From assembly GCF_024347315.1 (NCBI RefSeq), contig NZ_AP025460.1:2170001-2234000 (forward strand): a DNA stretch of 64,000 nt. Direction: 5' to 3'. Below the pieces are notes generated by a model. That model was not told where the DNA came from. It worked only from the letters and a program-made list of their open reading frames with translations, and ran no database searches. The DNA comes from Vibrio atlanticus. GTDB taxonomy: Bacteria > Pseudomonadota > Gammaproteobacteria > Enterobacterales > Vibrionaceae. Shown here one piece after another: positions 9,638-17,125 of the stretch; position 1 is the stretch's first letter, and each line of letters opens with the position of its first letter. The position numbers and the translations under genes are program-made.

Positions 9638-10771
9638 ATGGCTTACAGTACTTTTTCTCAGCAAAAAAATGACCAACTAAAAGAACCAATGTTCTTGGGT
9701 CAGTCGGTAAACGTTGCACGTTACGACCAACAAAAATTCGAAATCTTCGAAAAACTTATCGAGAAGCAGCTTTCGTTCTTCTGGCGTCCAGAAGAAGTAG
9801 ACGTGTCTAGCGACCGTATCGACTACAACAAGCTTCCTGAGCATGAAAAGCACATCTTCATCTCTAACTTGAAGTATCAAACACTTCTAGATTCGATCCA
9901 AGGCCGCAGCCCTAACGTTGCCCTACTTCCATTGGTATCTCTACCAGAAGTAGAAACTTGGATTGAGACATGGTCATTCTCTGAAACGATTCACTCTCGT
10001 TCTTACACGCACATCATCCGTAACATCGTAAATGATCCAGGCGTAGTATTCGACGACATCGTTGAAAACGAAGAGATCCTGAAGCGTGCGAAAGACATCG
10101 CATTTTACTACGACGATTTGATCAAGCTGACGGCTGACTACCACCGCTACGGTGAAGGCAACCACAACATCAACGGCGAAGACGTTAAGATTTCACTTCA
10201 CGACCTGAAGAAGAAGCTTTACGTATGTCTAATGTCTGTAAACGCACTGGAAGCGATTCGTTTCTACGTGAGTTTTGCATGTTCATTTGCATTCGCTGAG
10301 CGTGAGCTAATGGAAGGTAACGCGAAGATCATCAAGCTCATCGCTCGTGATGAAGCACTTCACCTTACTGGTACACAGCACATGATCAACTTGCTACGTA
10401 ACGGCCAAGATGACTTCGCATTCATGCAGATTGCTGAAGAGTGTAAGCAGGAGTGTTTCGACCTGTTTAAAGAAGCGGCTGAGCAAGAGAAAGAGTGGGC
10501 AGAATACCTATTCAAAGATGGCTCTATGATTGGTCTAAACAAAGACATTCTTTGCCAATACGTTGAGTACATTACTAACATCCGTATGCAGGCTGTTGGT
10601 CTAGGTACCGCTTACCCAGAAGCAACGTCGAACCCAATTCCATGGATCAACGCTTGGTTGTCTTCAGATAACGTTCAAGTTGCTCCACAAGAAGCTGAAA
10701 TCAGTTCTTACCTAGTTGGCCAAATCGACAACGAAGTAAAAGCTGACGACTTTGAAGGATTTGAGCTGTAA
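9638..10771 (+). CDS. nrdB: Class Ia ribonucleotide reductase, beta subunit
   Basis: NrdB houses the diiron-tyrosyl radical cofactor that starts NrdA catalysis. The 377-residue protein agrees with E. coli NrdB (376) along its length. It has [23 protein letters not shown], which carries the first Glu, the His and the radical Tyr near 122. A second ligand set follows in [13 protein letters not shown] and [14 protein letters not shown]. The C-terminus EGFEL is the tail that docks on NrdA. The stop codon overlaps the start of the ferredoxin gene by one base, so the two are translationally coupled. Confidence 0.97.
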   Translation: MAYSTFSQQKNDQLKEPMFLGQSVNVARYDQQKFEIFEKLIEKQLSFFWRPEEVDVSSDRIDYNKLPEHEKHIFISNLKYQTLLDSIQGRSPNVALLPLVSLPEVETWIETWSFSETIHSRSYTHIIRNIVNDPGVVFDDIVENEEILKRAKDIAFYYDDLIKLTADYHRYGEGNHNINGEDVKISLHDLKKKLYVCLMSVNALEAIRFYVSFACSFAFAERELMEGNAKIIKLIARDEALHLTGTQHMINLLRNGQDDFAFMQIAEECKQECFDLFKEAAEQEKEWAEYLFKDGSMIGLNKDILCQYVEYITNIRMQAVGLGTAYPEATSNPIPWINAWLSSDNVQVAPQEAEISSYLVGQIDNEVKADDFEGFEL

Positions 10772-11049
10772 TGCCAACAATCAAAATCAACAAGCTGACT
10801 TCTATTGAATCTAACCCTTCAAATACTCTATTGGAAACAATGGAACAAGCAGGGTTAGAGCCAGAATACAACTGCCGAGATGGGCACTGTGGCGCTTGTC
10901 GGTGCACGTTGGATTCAGGTGAAGTCGAGTACGTTGGTTTTGCTATGGCTTACACACAAGGCGATGAAATTTTGCCTTGTATCTGTAAAGCAAAAACAGA
11001 ACTATCGCTGAGTAACGTTATTCACAGAAATAAGCAAAAAAGTGCTTAG
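10771..11049 (+). CDS. yfaE: YfaE-type 2Fe-2S ferredoxin
   Basis: This is a 92-residue plant-type ferredoxin that in E. coli maintains the NrdB diiron-tyrosyl cofactor. The cluster ligands are the CRDGHCGACRC group plus the later cysteine in LPCICKAK. Its ATG overlaps the nrdB stop as TAATG. Gene order nrdA-nrdB-yfaE is the same as in E. coli, which makes the functional assignment strong. Confidence 0.93.
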   Translation: MPTIKINKLTSIESNPSNTLLETMEQAGLEPEYNCRDGHCGACRCTLDSGEVEYVGFAMAYTQGDEILPCICKAKTELSLSNVIHRNKQKSA

Positions 11050-11138
11050 ATGCTTGTACTTAGATCTTATACTTAGCTACTTAGCTACTTAGCGCGATTA
11101 GTACAATGTTGAATCGTTAACAGAAAGCTTAAAAATTT

Positions 11139-11173
11139 AAGGGCCCGATAATCTTCATTATCAGGCCCTTTTT
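11139..11173 (+). terminator. Terminator after nrdAB-yfaE
   Basis: The stem GGGCCCGATAAT with ATTATCAGGCCC has one C-A mismatch and a short CTTC loop. It is flanked by AA and a T run. It lies between yfaE and the convergent cinA-like gene and may serve both. Confidence 0.85.
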
Positions 11174-11260
11174 GTATTTCATGCTGGCTCAATCAGACAA
11201 CTCGCTGATAGCACCGAATTAGTTTTATAGTACAGGGCTGGTTTTAAGCGCCAAGTTGGT

Positions 11261-12496
11261 TTATAGCTCCGATTTAGGGATGAACAGCTCTTTAACTCGC
11301 TTAAGTGAAGCGAATTGACCAAACATCGGTTTGTTGTCTAAGTGTCTTCTCAGCATATCGGCGGCAACAGTTTTAATCACGTTACGCTGGTCTTCGCGTG
11401 AGTACTGACGATAAAACTCAAGCACCTGTCCCCACTCTCCGGCTTCAGTCGATAATGCGACGCTGAAAGTATTGCCTTCTAACTTACCAGTAACCAAAGC
11501 CAGTTCTGTACCGCACTTCTCTCTTGTAGCGCCAGCCAGTGCAAAGGTTGCGGCTAATGGATCACTCTTTTCAAGTTCGCTCTCTTTTGGCTCAGCCATG
11601 ACCCATGAATGCCCAAAGCAGTCTTCAACCTGCTCATTCAATTGCAGCCACGCTGATAGGGCGCCTTTGGTCGACACTTCAGAGACAGATAATGTCTTCT
11701 TTCTTTCCGCCATGATGTGTCCAATATGGTCAATCATTGGCTCATCAACGCTCACGACATTACTCTCTAGGAGCTTGTAAACCATTTGCAGAAGTTTAAC
11801 GCGAGTTTCTAAGTCTGCCTTAGGACCAAACAGTTTGACCTCAATAAAAGGCAGATAAGAGCGGTAGCCAAGTTCATAGCCTGCTGGAAGCTTAAGCTGG
11901 TCTAACACATCCGATATGCCCGATTCAGACAAACCAAACGTAAACAATCGACTGCATTCAGAGGCAACCACTTGAGGGTAGGTACGCGACAAGTCAGGAA
12001 GAATCTCAAACGTAACCATACGTTTGAATTCACTCGGTACACCAGGGGTGAAATAGAAAGTCGCATCGTTGATTTTCAGCTTGAAGCCGCAAGCCGTACC
12101 CACAGGATTATCAACAATCTCTGAACTCGCGGGTAATAAAGCTTGCTTAAGGTTACTGTCAGGCATCGGCATACCACGTCCAGAGAACATCTCTTCCATA
12201 CGAGTCAGCCACTCAGGGAACATGACAAGCTTTTGATCTGAGGCCGCAGCCGCAGCGGCCGCACTCATATCATCAGTTGTCGGCCCCAAACCACCATTGA
12301 CGATAACCACATCATAGTTGAAGCTCAGCATCAGCAGTTCTTCGATCAGAGCGTTCATTTGGTCGCCCACAGTTGAACGCTTTGCCAAAGCAAAGCCGTG
12401 CTGATAAAACTCAGCAGACATCCAAGCTGCGTTTGTGTCGACAATGTCCCCATGAAGAACTTCTTCACCAGTGCTTAACATTGCGATTTTCGTCAT
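11261..12496 (-). CDS. CinA-like protein (YfaY type), degenerate C-terminal domain
   Basis: The N-terminal half is a MoaB/MoeA-type molybdopterin-binding fold with STGEEVLHGDIVDTNAAW and VIVNGGLGPTTDD. In CinA proteins this half hydrolyses pyrophosphates such as ADP-ribose or FAD. The C-terminal half normally deamidates nicotinamide mononucleotide and carries a TAESCTGG active-site motif. Here the matching position reads VSEVSTKG, so the nucleophile appears lost, as in the enteric YfaY branch. I chose the ATG at 12496 (411 residues) because AAGGG lies 8 bases upstream and the conserved domain begins at once. An in-frame upstream ATG at 12532 is less likely. Confidence 0.82.
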   Translation of the reverse strand: MTKIAMLSTGEEVLHGDIVDTNAAWMSAEFYQHGFALAKRSTVGDQMNALIEELLMLSFNYDVVIVNGGLGPTTDDMSAAAAAAASDQKLVMFPEWLTRMEEMFSGRGMPMPDSNLKQALLPASSEIVDNPVGTACGFKLKINDATFYFTPGVPSEFKRMVTFEILPDLSRTYPQVVASECSRLFTFGLSESGISDVLDQLKLPAGYELGYRSYLPFIEVKLFGPKADLETRVKLLQMVYKLLESNVVSVDEPMIDHIGHIMAERKKTLSVSEVSTKGALSAWLQLNEQVEDCFGHSWVMAEPKESELEKSDPLAATFALAGATREKCGTELALVTGKLEGNTFSVALSTEAGEWGQVLEFYRQYSREDQRNVIKTVAADMLRRHLDNKPMFGQFASLKRVKELFIPKSEL

Positions 12497-12704
12497 ATTT
12501 ATATCCCTTGTGGCCATTAAAAGACACGGCATTATTTACAAACTAGTCTAAGGTTGAGTTTGAGTCATTCACCTTTTCACAAATATTACTAATGCTTAAT
12601 CTAAGGTTTTCTTAGGAAAAGCAATAAATTATTAGTTCCCTAAACTAAGCATTTAATAGATAATTGTGACTCGGATCAATTATTAACTTCTCATGGAGAC
12701 CCTT

Positions 12705-13616
12705 GTGGCCAAATCACCGTTACTAACGAAGGTTACTGCTGTATTTACAATGCTAATGTCAGTTAACTCGGTTGCAAGCCAATACGACTTCGACCAACCA
12801 ATCAACCTTTCTTATTCGGATGAATGCGCTCAAGATTACTGTGTTAATGAAAGCTTGTACACCTATAAGCCTAGTAACAATTATGCGCTAAGCGAAACAA
12901 GCGACCAATATGATTTAACGATCGAAAAACAACCACTCTACCTTACCGTTAGCGATGGCAAAGATTGGGATTACCTCATGGGACAAACTTATACCATTCT
13001 TGGTTTAAGTGTCGCAACCGTTGGCCTAATGACACTTTTACCTGAAAGTATCACTAAGTGGGATGATGACCAACGTGATATCAGTGCACTAGGTAAAAAA
13101 TGGAAAGATAACGTTTCTGAAGGCCCTGTATGGGACCGTGATGAGCACTTCCTAAACTACGTAATGCATCCGTATTTCGGTGGTGTTTACTACACCGCAG
13201 CTCGACATGCTGGTTATGACGAGTTTGAGTCTTTCTTATACTCTTGGACAATGTCGACATTTTTCTGGGAATACGGCGTAGAAGCGTTTGCTGAAGTACC
13301 GTCATGGCAAGATATCTTTATTACACCATTCTTTGGGGCTGTTGTCGGTGAAATGATGCTAGAAGCAGAGCAAGACATTGTTGCTTCAGGTGGCGAAGTG
13401 ATGGGCTCTCAAACCATGGGTGATGTTTCGTTGTTCTTCCTCAACCCTGTTGGCCATATCCACTACTGGGTAAGTGATGCATGGGGTGGTGACGCAGAAG
13501 TTAATCTGAATACTAACCCTTGGTGGGATAACAAAGACGCAGCCCGATTCGCCTACGATGCAGGGGCAACATATGACTCTCAGTTTGTTGGTATGAACTT
13601 TAAAGTAACGTTTTAA
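12705..13616 (+). CDS. DUF3943 family exported protein
   Basis: The protein (303 residues) has an N-terminal signal sequence ending near SVASQ. It also has the DUF3943 core: LNYVMHPYFGGVYYTAARHAG, STFFWEYGVEAFAEVPSW and ITPFFGAVVGE. A hydrophobic helix lies near residue 105. The repeated aromatic, acidic and His motifs suggest an envelope enzyme or outer-membrane protein, but no activity is established for the family. I start at the GTG at 12705, which has GGAG six bases before it. The frame's upstream ATG at 12693 overlaps that ribosome binding site. It is monocistronic, with a terminator directly downstream. Confidence 0.75.
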   Translation: MAKSPLLTKVTAVFTMLMSVNSVASQYDFDQPINLSYSDECAQDYCVNESLYTYKPSNNYALSETSDQYDLTIEKQPLYLTVSDGKDWDYLMGQTYTILGLSVATVGLMTLLPESITKWDDDQRDISALGKKWKDNVSEGPVWDRDEHFLNYVMHPYFGGVYYTAARHAGYDEFESFLYSWTMSTFFWEYGVEAFAEVPSWQDIFITPFFGAVVGEMMLEAEQDIVASGGEVMGSQTMGDVSLFFLNPVGHIHYWVSDAWGGDAEVNLNTNPWWDNKDAARFAYDAGATYDSQFVGMNFKVTF

Positions 13617-13677
13617 ACCGGCTTCCAGTCTCTGAACTCTAAGTTGTTGCATTTCAAATAAAAGCGACAACTCTTCT

Positions 13678-13702
13678 AAAAGCGGCTCTCTAGCCGCTTT
13701 TT
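13678..13702 (+). terminator. Terminator after the DUF3943 gene
   Basis: The stem AAAGCGGCT with AGCCGCTTT has a CTCT loop and is followed by a run of T. Confidence 0.9.
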
Positions 13703-13868
13703 TTGTGCCCTACTCTTCATTCTCTTTTTTTGCATCACAGCTTAGTTTCAAAAATTGACACAGGTCAAACATTGTTCGATGTAACCTTCTACACTGAAAT
13801 TAAAGAACTTTATCACGTGATATCAAACATTTAATTAGCAACGAACAATTGAGACTTTGGGGGCTGAT

Positions 13869-14381
13869 ATGAACAGTACATTTATCGTAAACTTTATCGG
13901 ACAAGCATCACCAGCAACAATCAAGCAACTTGCTGCGGTTACTCACGAAAACGACGGAAAATGGCTCATCAGTAAAGTTAACTTTATTGAAGATCAAGTT
14001 GCAGGCGTATTAAAGATTCAACTTCCTGCCATCAACGAATCAATTGTTAAGGATGCTTTCAGTGCCAATGCTGACTTGATCGTGCAGTTTGTTGATTCAG
14101 ACCACACTCACAACGCACAAGACACAATACATCACTTACGACTCGACTCTAACGACAGAGCGGGTATCGTCAACGAAGTGACACATGTACTAGACAGACA
14201 AGGGATTAGCATTCTAGATATGGATTGCCACCGAGTATTTATCGCTGGTGGTGGCGGTGTTAGCTCAAGTCTATTTACTTCCAAGATCGCCGTGAAGTTG
14301 CCAATTGAAGTCTTGATTGATGATGTCGTGAATGAATTAGAAACGCTCAGCGAAGATACTCGAGTGATGATTGAGAGCTAA
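13869..14381 (+). CDS. GcvR-like ACT-domain protein
   Basis: The 170-residue protein consists of two ACT-type modules. The first spans residues 1-85 (MNSTFIVNFIGQASPATIKQL) and the second begins near LRLDSNDRAGIVNEVTHVLDRQGI. This layout matches GcvR, the accessory repressor of the glycine cleavage system that binds glycine and controls GcvA. It contains no DNA-binding domain, as expected for GcvR. No gcv gene is next to it, so the target is unproven and a general amino-acid sensor is the alternative. I use the ATG at 13869; a TTG four codons earlier is open but lies in the G-rich ribosome binding site. Confidence 0.75.
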   Translation: MNSTFIVNFIGQASPATIKQLAAVTHENDGKWLISKVNFIEDQVAGVLKIQLPAINESIVKDAFSANADLIVQFVDSDHTHNAQDTIHHLRLDSNDRAGIVNEVTHVLDRQGISILDMDCHRVFIAGGGGVSSSLFTSKIAVKLPIEVLIDDVVNELETLSEDTRVMIES

Positions 14382-14437
14382 CGGATAGCATTTCACTTCT
14401 ATCGTTACTCTTTTCTCTGGTAACAGTTATCTAAAAA

Positions 14438-14469
14438 CAAAAAGAGCAGCTCACCGGCTGCTCTTTTTA
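14438..14469. terminator. Bidirectional terminator between the ACT gene and nspC
   Basis: The stem AAAAAGAGCAGC with GCTGCTCTTTTT encloses a TCACCG loop. It has A and T runs on either side and lies between convergent genes. Confidence 0.9.
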
Positions 14470-14492
14470 TTGTTCTGAAGCTTATGACTCAG

Positions 14493-15626
14493 TTACTTAA
14501 CTGACCACTGTGACAGAGAACGTTTAAAGTCTTCATAGCCAAACTCATTCAGCTTTTGAACGTCGCCATTGGCGCGCTCGCAGTAGATTGAAGGCATTTT
14601 AAGGCCGTTGAACCAGTTCAGTTTCACCATGGTGTAACCTGCACTGTCTAGCAGGTGCAGCTTTTGACCAATCTTAAGTGGCTCGTCAAAGCTAGCTTCG
14701 CAGAACTGATCGCCAGCAAGACATGAGCATGAACCAATCACATAGTCATGGCTACCGTTTTCAGAGGCTTCTAATACCGATGCTGGTTCATTATAGATAA
14801 GCGTATCAAGGCGATGTGCCTCGGTAGCTGAATCCACAATAGCGGTTTTCTTCACGTTCTCTACGATATCAACCACTGTCACAACCAAGTCAGTTGTTTT
14901 AGTGATGATGGCTTCACCCGGCTCAAGGTACATCTGCACGCCGTGCTTTTCAGAGAAGGCTTTTAGCGCAAGACCAAGCTTTTCAATGTCATAGCCCGGC
15001 CATGTGAAGAACACACCACCGCCCATGCTCACCCAGTCCAATTTATCTAAATGCTCACCAAACTGTTCTGAGATTGAATCAAGTAGGCCGATAAACGCAT
15101 CAACGTCTTTGTTCTCGCAGTTCATGTGGAACATTACACCATTAATCTCATCGAAGATTTCTGGTTTGATGTGGTCAGCTTGCACACCCAAACGCGAGAA
15201 TTGACGCGCAGGGTTTGCCAAGTCTTGCCCTGCGTAGCTTACGCCCGGATTCAGACGTAAACCCAGCGACGCTTTGCCTTCAACAATATGACGGTACGCT
15301 GCGAATTGGCTTTGCGAGTTGAAGATCATCTTGTCGCAGATATCGGCAACTTCTCTCACGTCATCTTCGCTGTAACCGACACTGTAAGCGTGCGTTTCAC
15401 CACCAAAGGTTTCGTGACCAAGCTTCACTTCGTATGGACCAGAGCTTGTCGTGCCATCGAGGTAAGGTTTGATGATGTCAAACACACCCCATGTCGAGAA
15501 ACACTTGAGTGCCAATACCAGCTTCACACCTGAAATCTCTTTCAGTTGCTTGGCTTTCTCTAGATTCGCAATCAACTTCTCTTCGTTGATCATGAAATAA
15601 GGCGTTTTTAGTTCGTTGTTTTGCAT
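14493..15626 (-). CDS. nspC: Carboxynorspermidine decarboxylase
   Basis: NspC performs the last step of norspermidine synthesis, the PLP-dependent decarboxylation of carboxynorspermidine. The 377-residue protein has the alanine-racemase fold. The cofactor lysine is Lys41 in [11 protein letters not shown], and the SMGGGVFF and LEPGEAI segments bind PLP phosphate. [13 protein letters not shown] supplies the active-site cysteine and aspartate from the partner subunit. It is the third gene of the norspermidine operon but is separated from the dehydrogenase by 240 bases containing a REP-like palindrome. In V. cholerae, norspermidine feeds the NspS/MbaA control of biofilm formation. Confidence 0.93.
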   Translation of the reverse strand: MQNNELKTPYFMINEEKLIANLEKAKQLKEISGVKLVLALKCFSTWGVFDIIKPYLDGTTSSGPYEVKLGHETFGGETHAYSVGYSEDDVREVADICDKMIFNSQSQFAAYRHIVEGKASLGLRLNPGVSYAGQDLANPARQFSRLGVQADHIKPEIFDEINGVMFHMNCENKDVDAFIGLLDSISEQFGEHLDKLDWVSMGGGVFFTWPGYDIEKLGLALKAFSEKHGVQMYLEPGEAIITKTTDLVVTVVDIVENVKKTAIVDSATEAHRLDTLIYNEPASVLEASENGSHDYVIGSCSCLAGDQFCEASFDEPLKIGQKLHLLDSAGYTMVKLNWFNGLKMPSIYCERANGDVQKLNEFGYEDFKRSLSQWSVK

Positions 15627-15737
15627 GTTAATACCTTGCGGCCCTCGAGTTCACGAGGGCACATGATAATCGAACAAAGCCGACGCTAATGCATCGGCTC
15701 GATATAAGTAAGTACATTGGAAATATTTAGTGTATTA

Positions 15738-15833
15738 GAGATTCCCTATTACACTCGTCCCTCACTTTAGGGAATGACAATGTTCTTAGTCATCTCATGG
15801 AAGAAGTAACCATCAGCTTCGTCATTCCCCCAG
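15738..15833. repeat. REP-like palindromic repeat inside the norspermidine operon
   Basis: A unit at 15738-15778 starts GAGATTCCC and ends GGGAATGAC. A partial inverted partner beginning CGTCATTCCCCC lies at 15820-15833. The full unit resembles, in reverse orientation, the unit at 20752-20791. It sits between the dehydrogenase and nspC. Confidence 0.75.
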
Positions 15834-15866
15834 TAATTCAAAGCGAGGTAAGAACCTAACTATGTA

Positions 15867-17117
15867 TTACTTCAATTTGTGAATCACAGGCAGTCCTTGT
15901 GTCGGCTCTAGCTCTTGAACGTGCCAATCTAGACCGATTTCAGGCATGGTTGCTAGGAACGGGTCTGGGTTTAGCTGTTCCATGTTAAACACGCCTTTAT
16001 CAGCCCATTCGCCACGGAAGAACTGAAGTGCAGCCGTAATCGCTGGAACACCCGTAGTGTAAGAGATTGCTTGGTGTTCTACGTCTTCGTAAGCCACTTC
16101 GTGGTCTGCGTTATTGTAGATGAATACGCTGCGCTCTTTGCCGTCTTTCTTACCTTGAACCCAAGTACCGATACACGTTAAACCTGTGTAACCCGGAGCC
16201 AAAGATGTTGGATCTGGTAGCAGCGCTTTAAGAACATGTAGAGGCTGAACCACAGTACCATCGTGCAGTGTTAGCGGATCTGGGCTAAGAAGACCGATAT
16301 CACGCATGCAGTTGAAGTAATTCAGGTATGCATCACCAAAGCCCATCCAAAATTCGATGCGCTTAGCTGGGATGAACTCTTTCATTGAACGAACTTCATC
16401 GTGCGCCATTGAGTAAACTTTGTGAGAACCACAGTTTGGGAATTCAAACTCAAGCATACGAGAGTGACAAGGTACTTGTTTCCACTCTTCATTTTCCCAG
16501 TAGAAAGAATCGCCTTGAATCTCAAGCATGTTGGTTTCTGGGTCAAAGTTTGTCGCAAACTTCTTACCGTGGTCGCCAGCATTCACGTCCATTACGTCAA
16601 TTGAGTCAATCTCATCGAACAAGTGCTTAACCGCGTGCGCTGCAAATACTGAAACCACACCTGGATCAAAACCCGCACCAAGAATACCTGTGATGCCTGC
16701 TTCAGCAAACTTCTCACGGTAACCCCACTGCCAATCGTAAGCTTGTGGTACTTGTTGGCCTTCAGAACATAGGTCAACCGCTACCGATGTATCTAAGTAA
16801 GATACTTTTGCTTGGTAACACGCTTCCATGATCGCCATGTTTACCCAAGGAGGACCAGCGTTGATGACTAGATCTGGTTTCACTTCGTTAATCAGAGCAA
16901 CAAGTGCATCAACATCGTCAGCGTTTACCGCGCGAGCTTCTAGTTTTTTAGTTGAATCTTTAAGGTTGTTTTTACCTTTAATCGATTCGATGATTTTTTC
17001 ACACTTCGCGATTGTGCGCGAAGCGATTGTGATATCACCCAGTACTTCGTTATTTTGTGCTGCTTTATGTGCAACAACCCAACCCACGCCGCCTGCACCA
17101 ATTTGTAGAATAGCCAT
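15867..17117 (-). CDS. Carboxynorspermidine dehydrogenase/synthase
   Basis: This is a saccharopine-dehydrogenase-like enzyme that condenses 1,3-diaminopropane with aspartate semialdehyde and reduces the product with NADPH to carboxynorspermidine. The 416-residue protein opens with the Rossmann motif QIGAGGVGWVVAHKA and contains INAGPPWVNMAIMEAC and GILGAGFDPGVVSVFAAHA, both characteristic of the family. It lies 8 bases downstream of the diaminobutyrate fusion gene, in the same operon. Context and family together make the assignment firm. Confidence 0.92.
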   Translation of the reverse strand: MAILQIGAGGVGWVVAHKAAQNNEVLGDITIASRTIAKCEKIIESIKGKNNLKDSTKKLEARAVNADDVDALVALINEVKPDLVINAGPPWVNMAIMEACYQAKVSYLDTSVAVDLCSEGQQVPQAYDWQWGYREKFAEAGITGILGAGFDPGVVSVFAAHAVKHLFDEIDSIDVMDVNAGDHGKKFATNFDPETNMLEIQGDSFYWENEEWKQVPCHSRMLEFEFPNCGSHKVYSMAHDEVRSMKEFIPAKRIEFWMGFGDAYLNYFNCMRDIGLLSPDPLTLHDGTVVQPLHVLKALLPDPTSLAPGYTGLTCIGTWVQGKKDGKERSVFIYNNADHEVAYEDVEHQAISYTTGVPAITAALQFFRGEWADKGVFNMEQLNPDPFLATMPEIGLDWHVQELEPTQGLPVIHKLK

Positions 17118-17125
17118 AGTATTAA

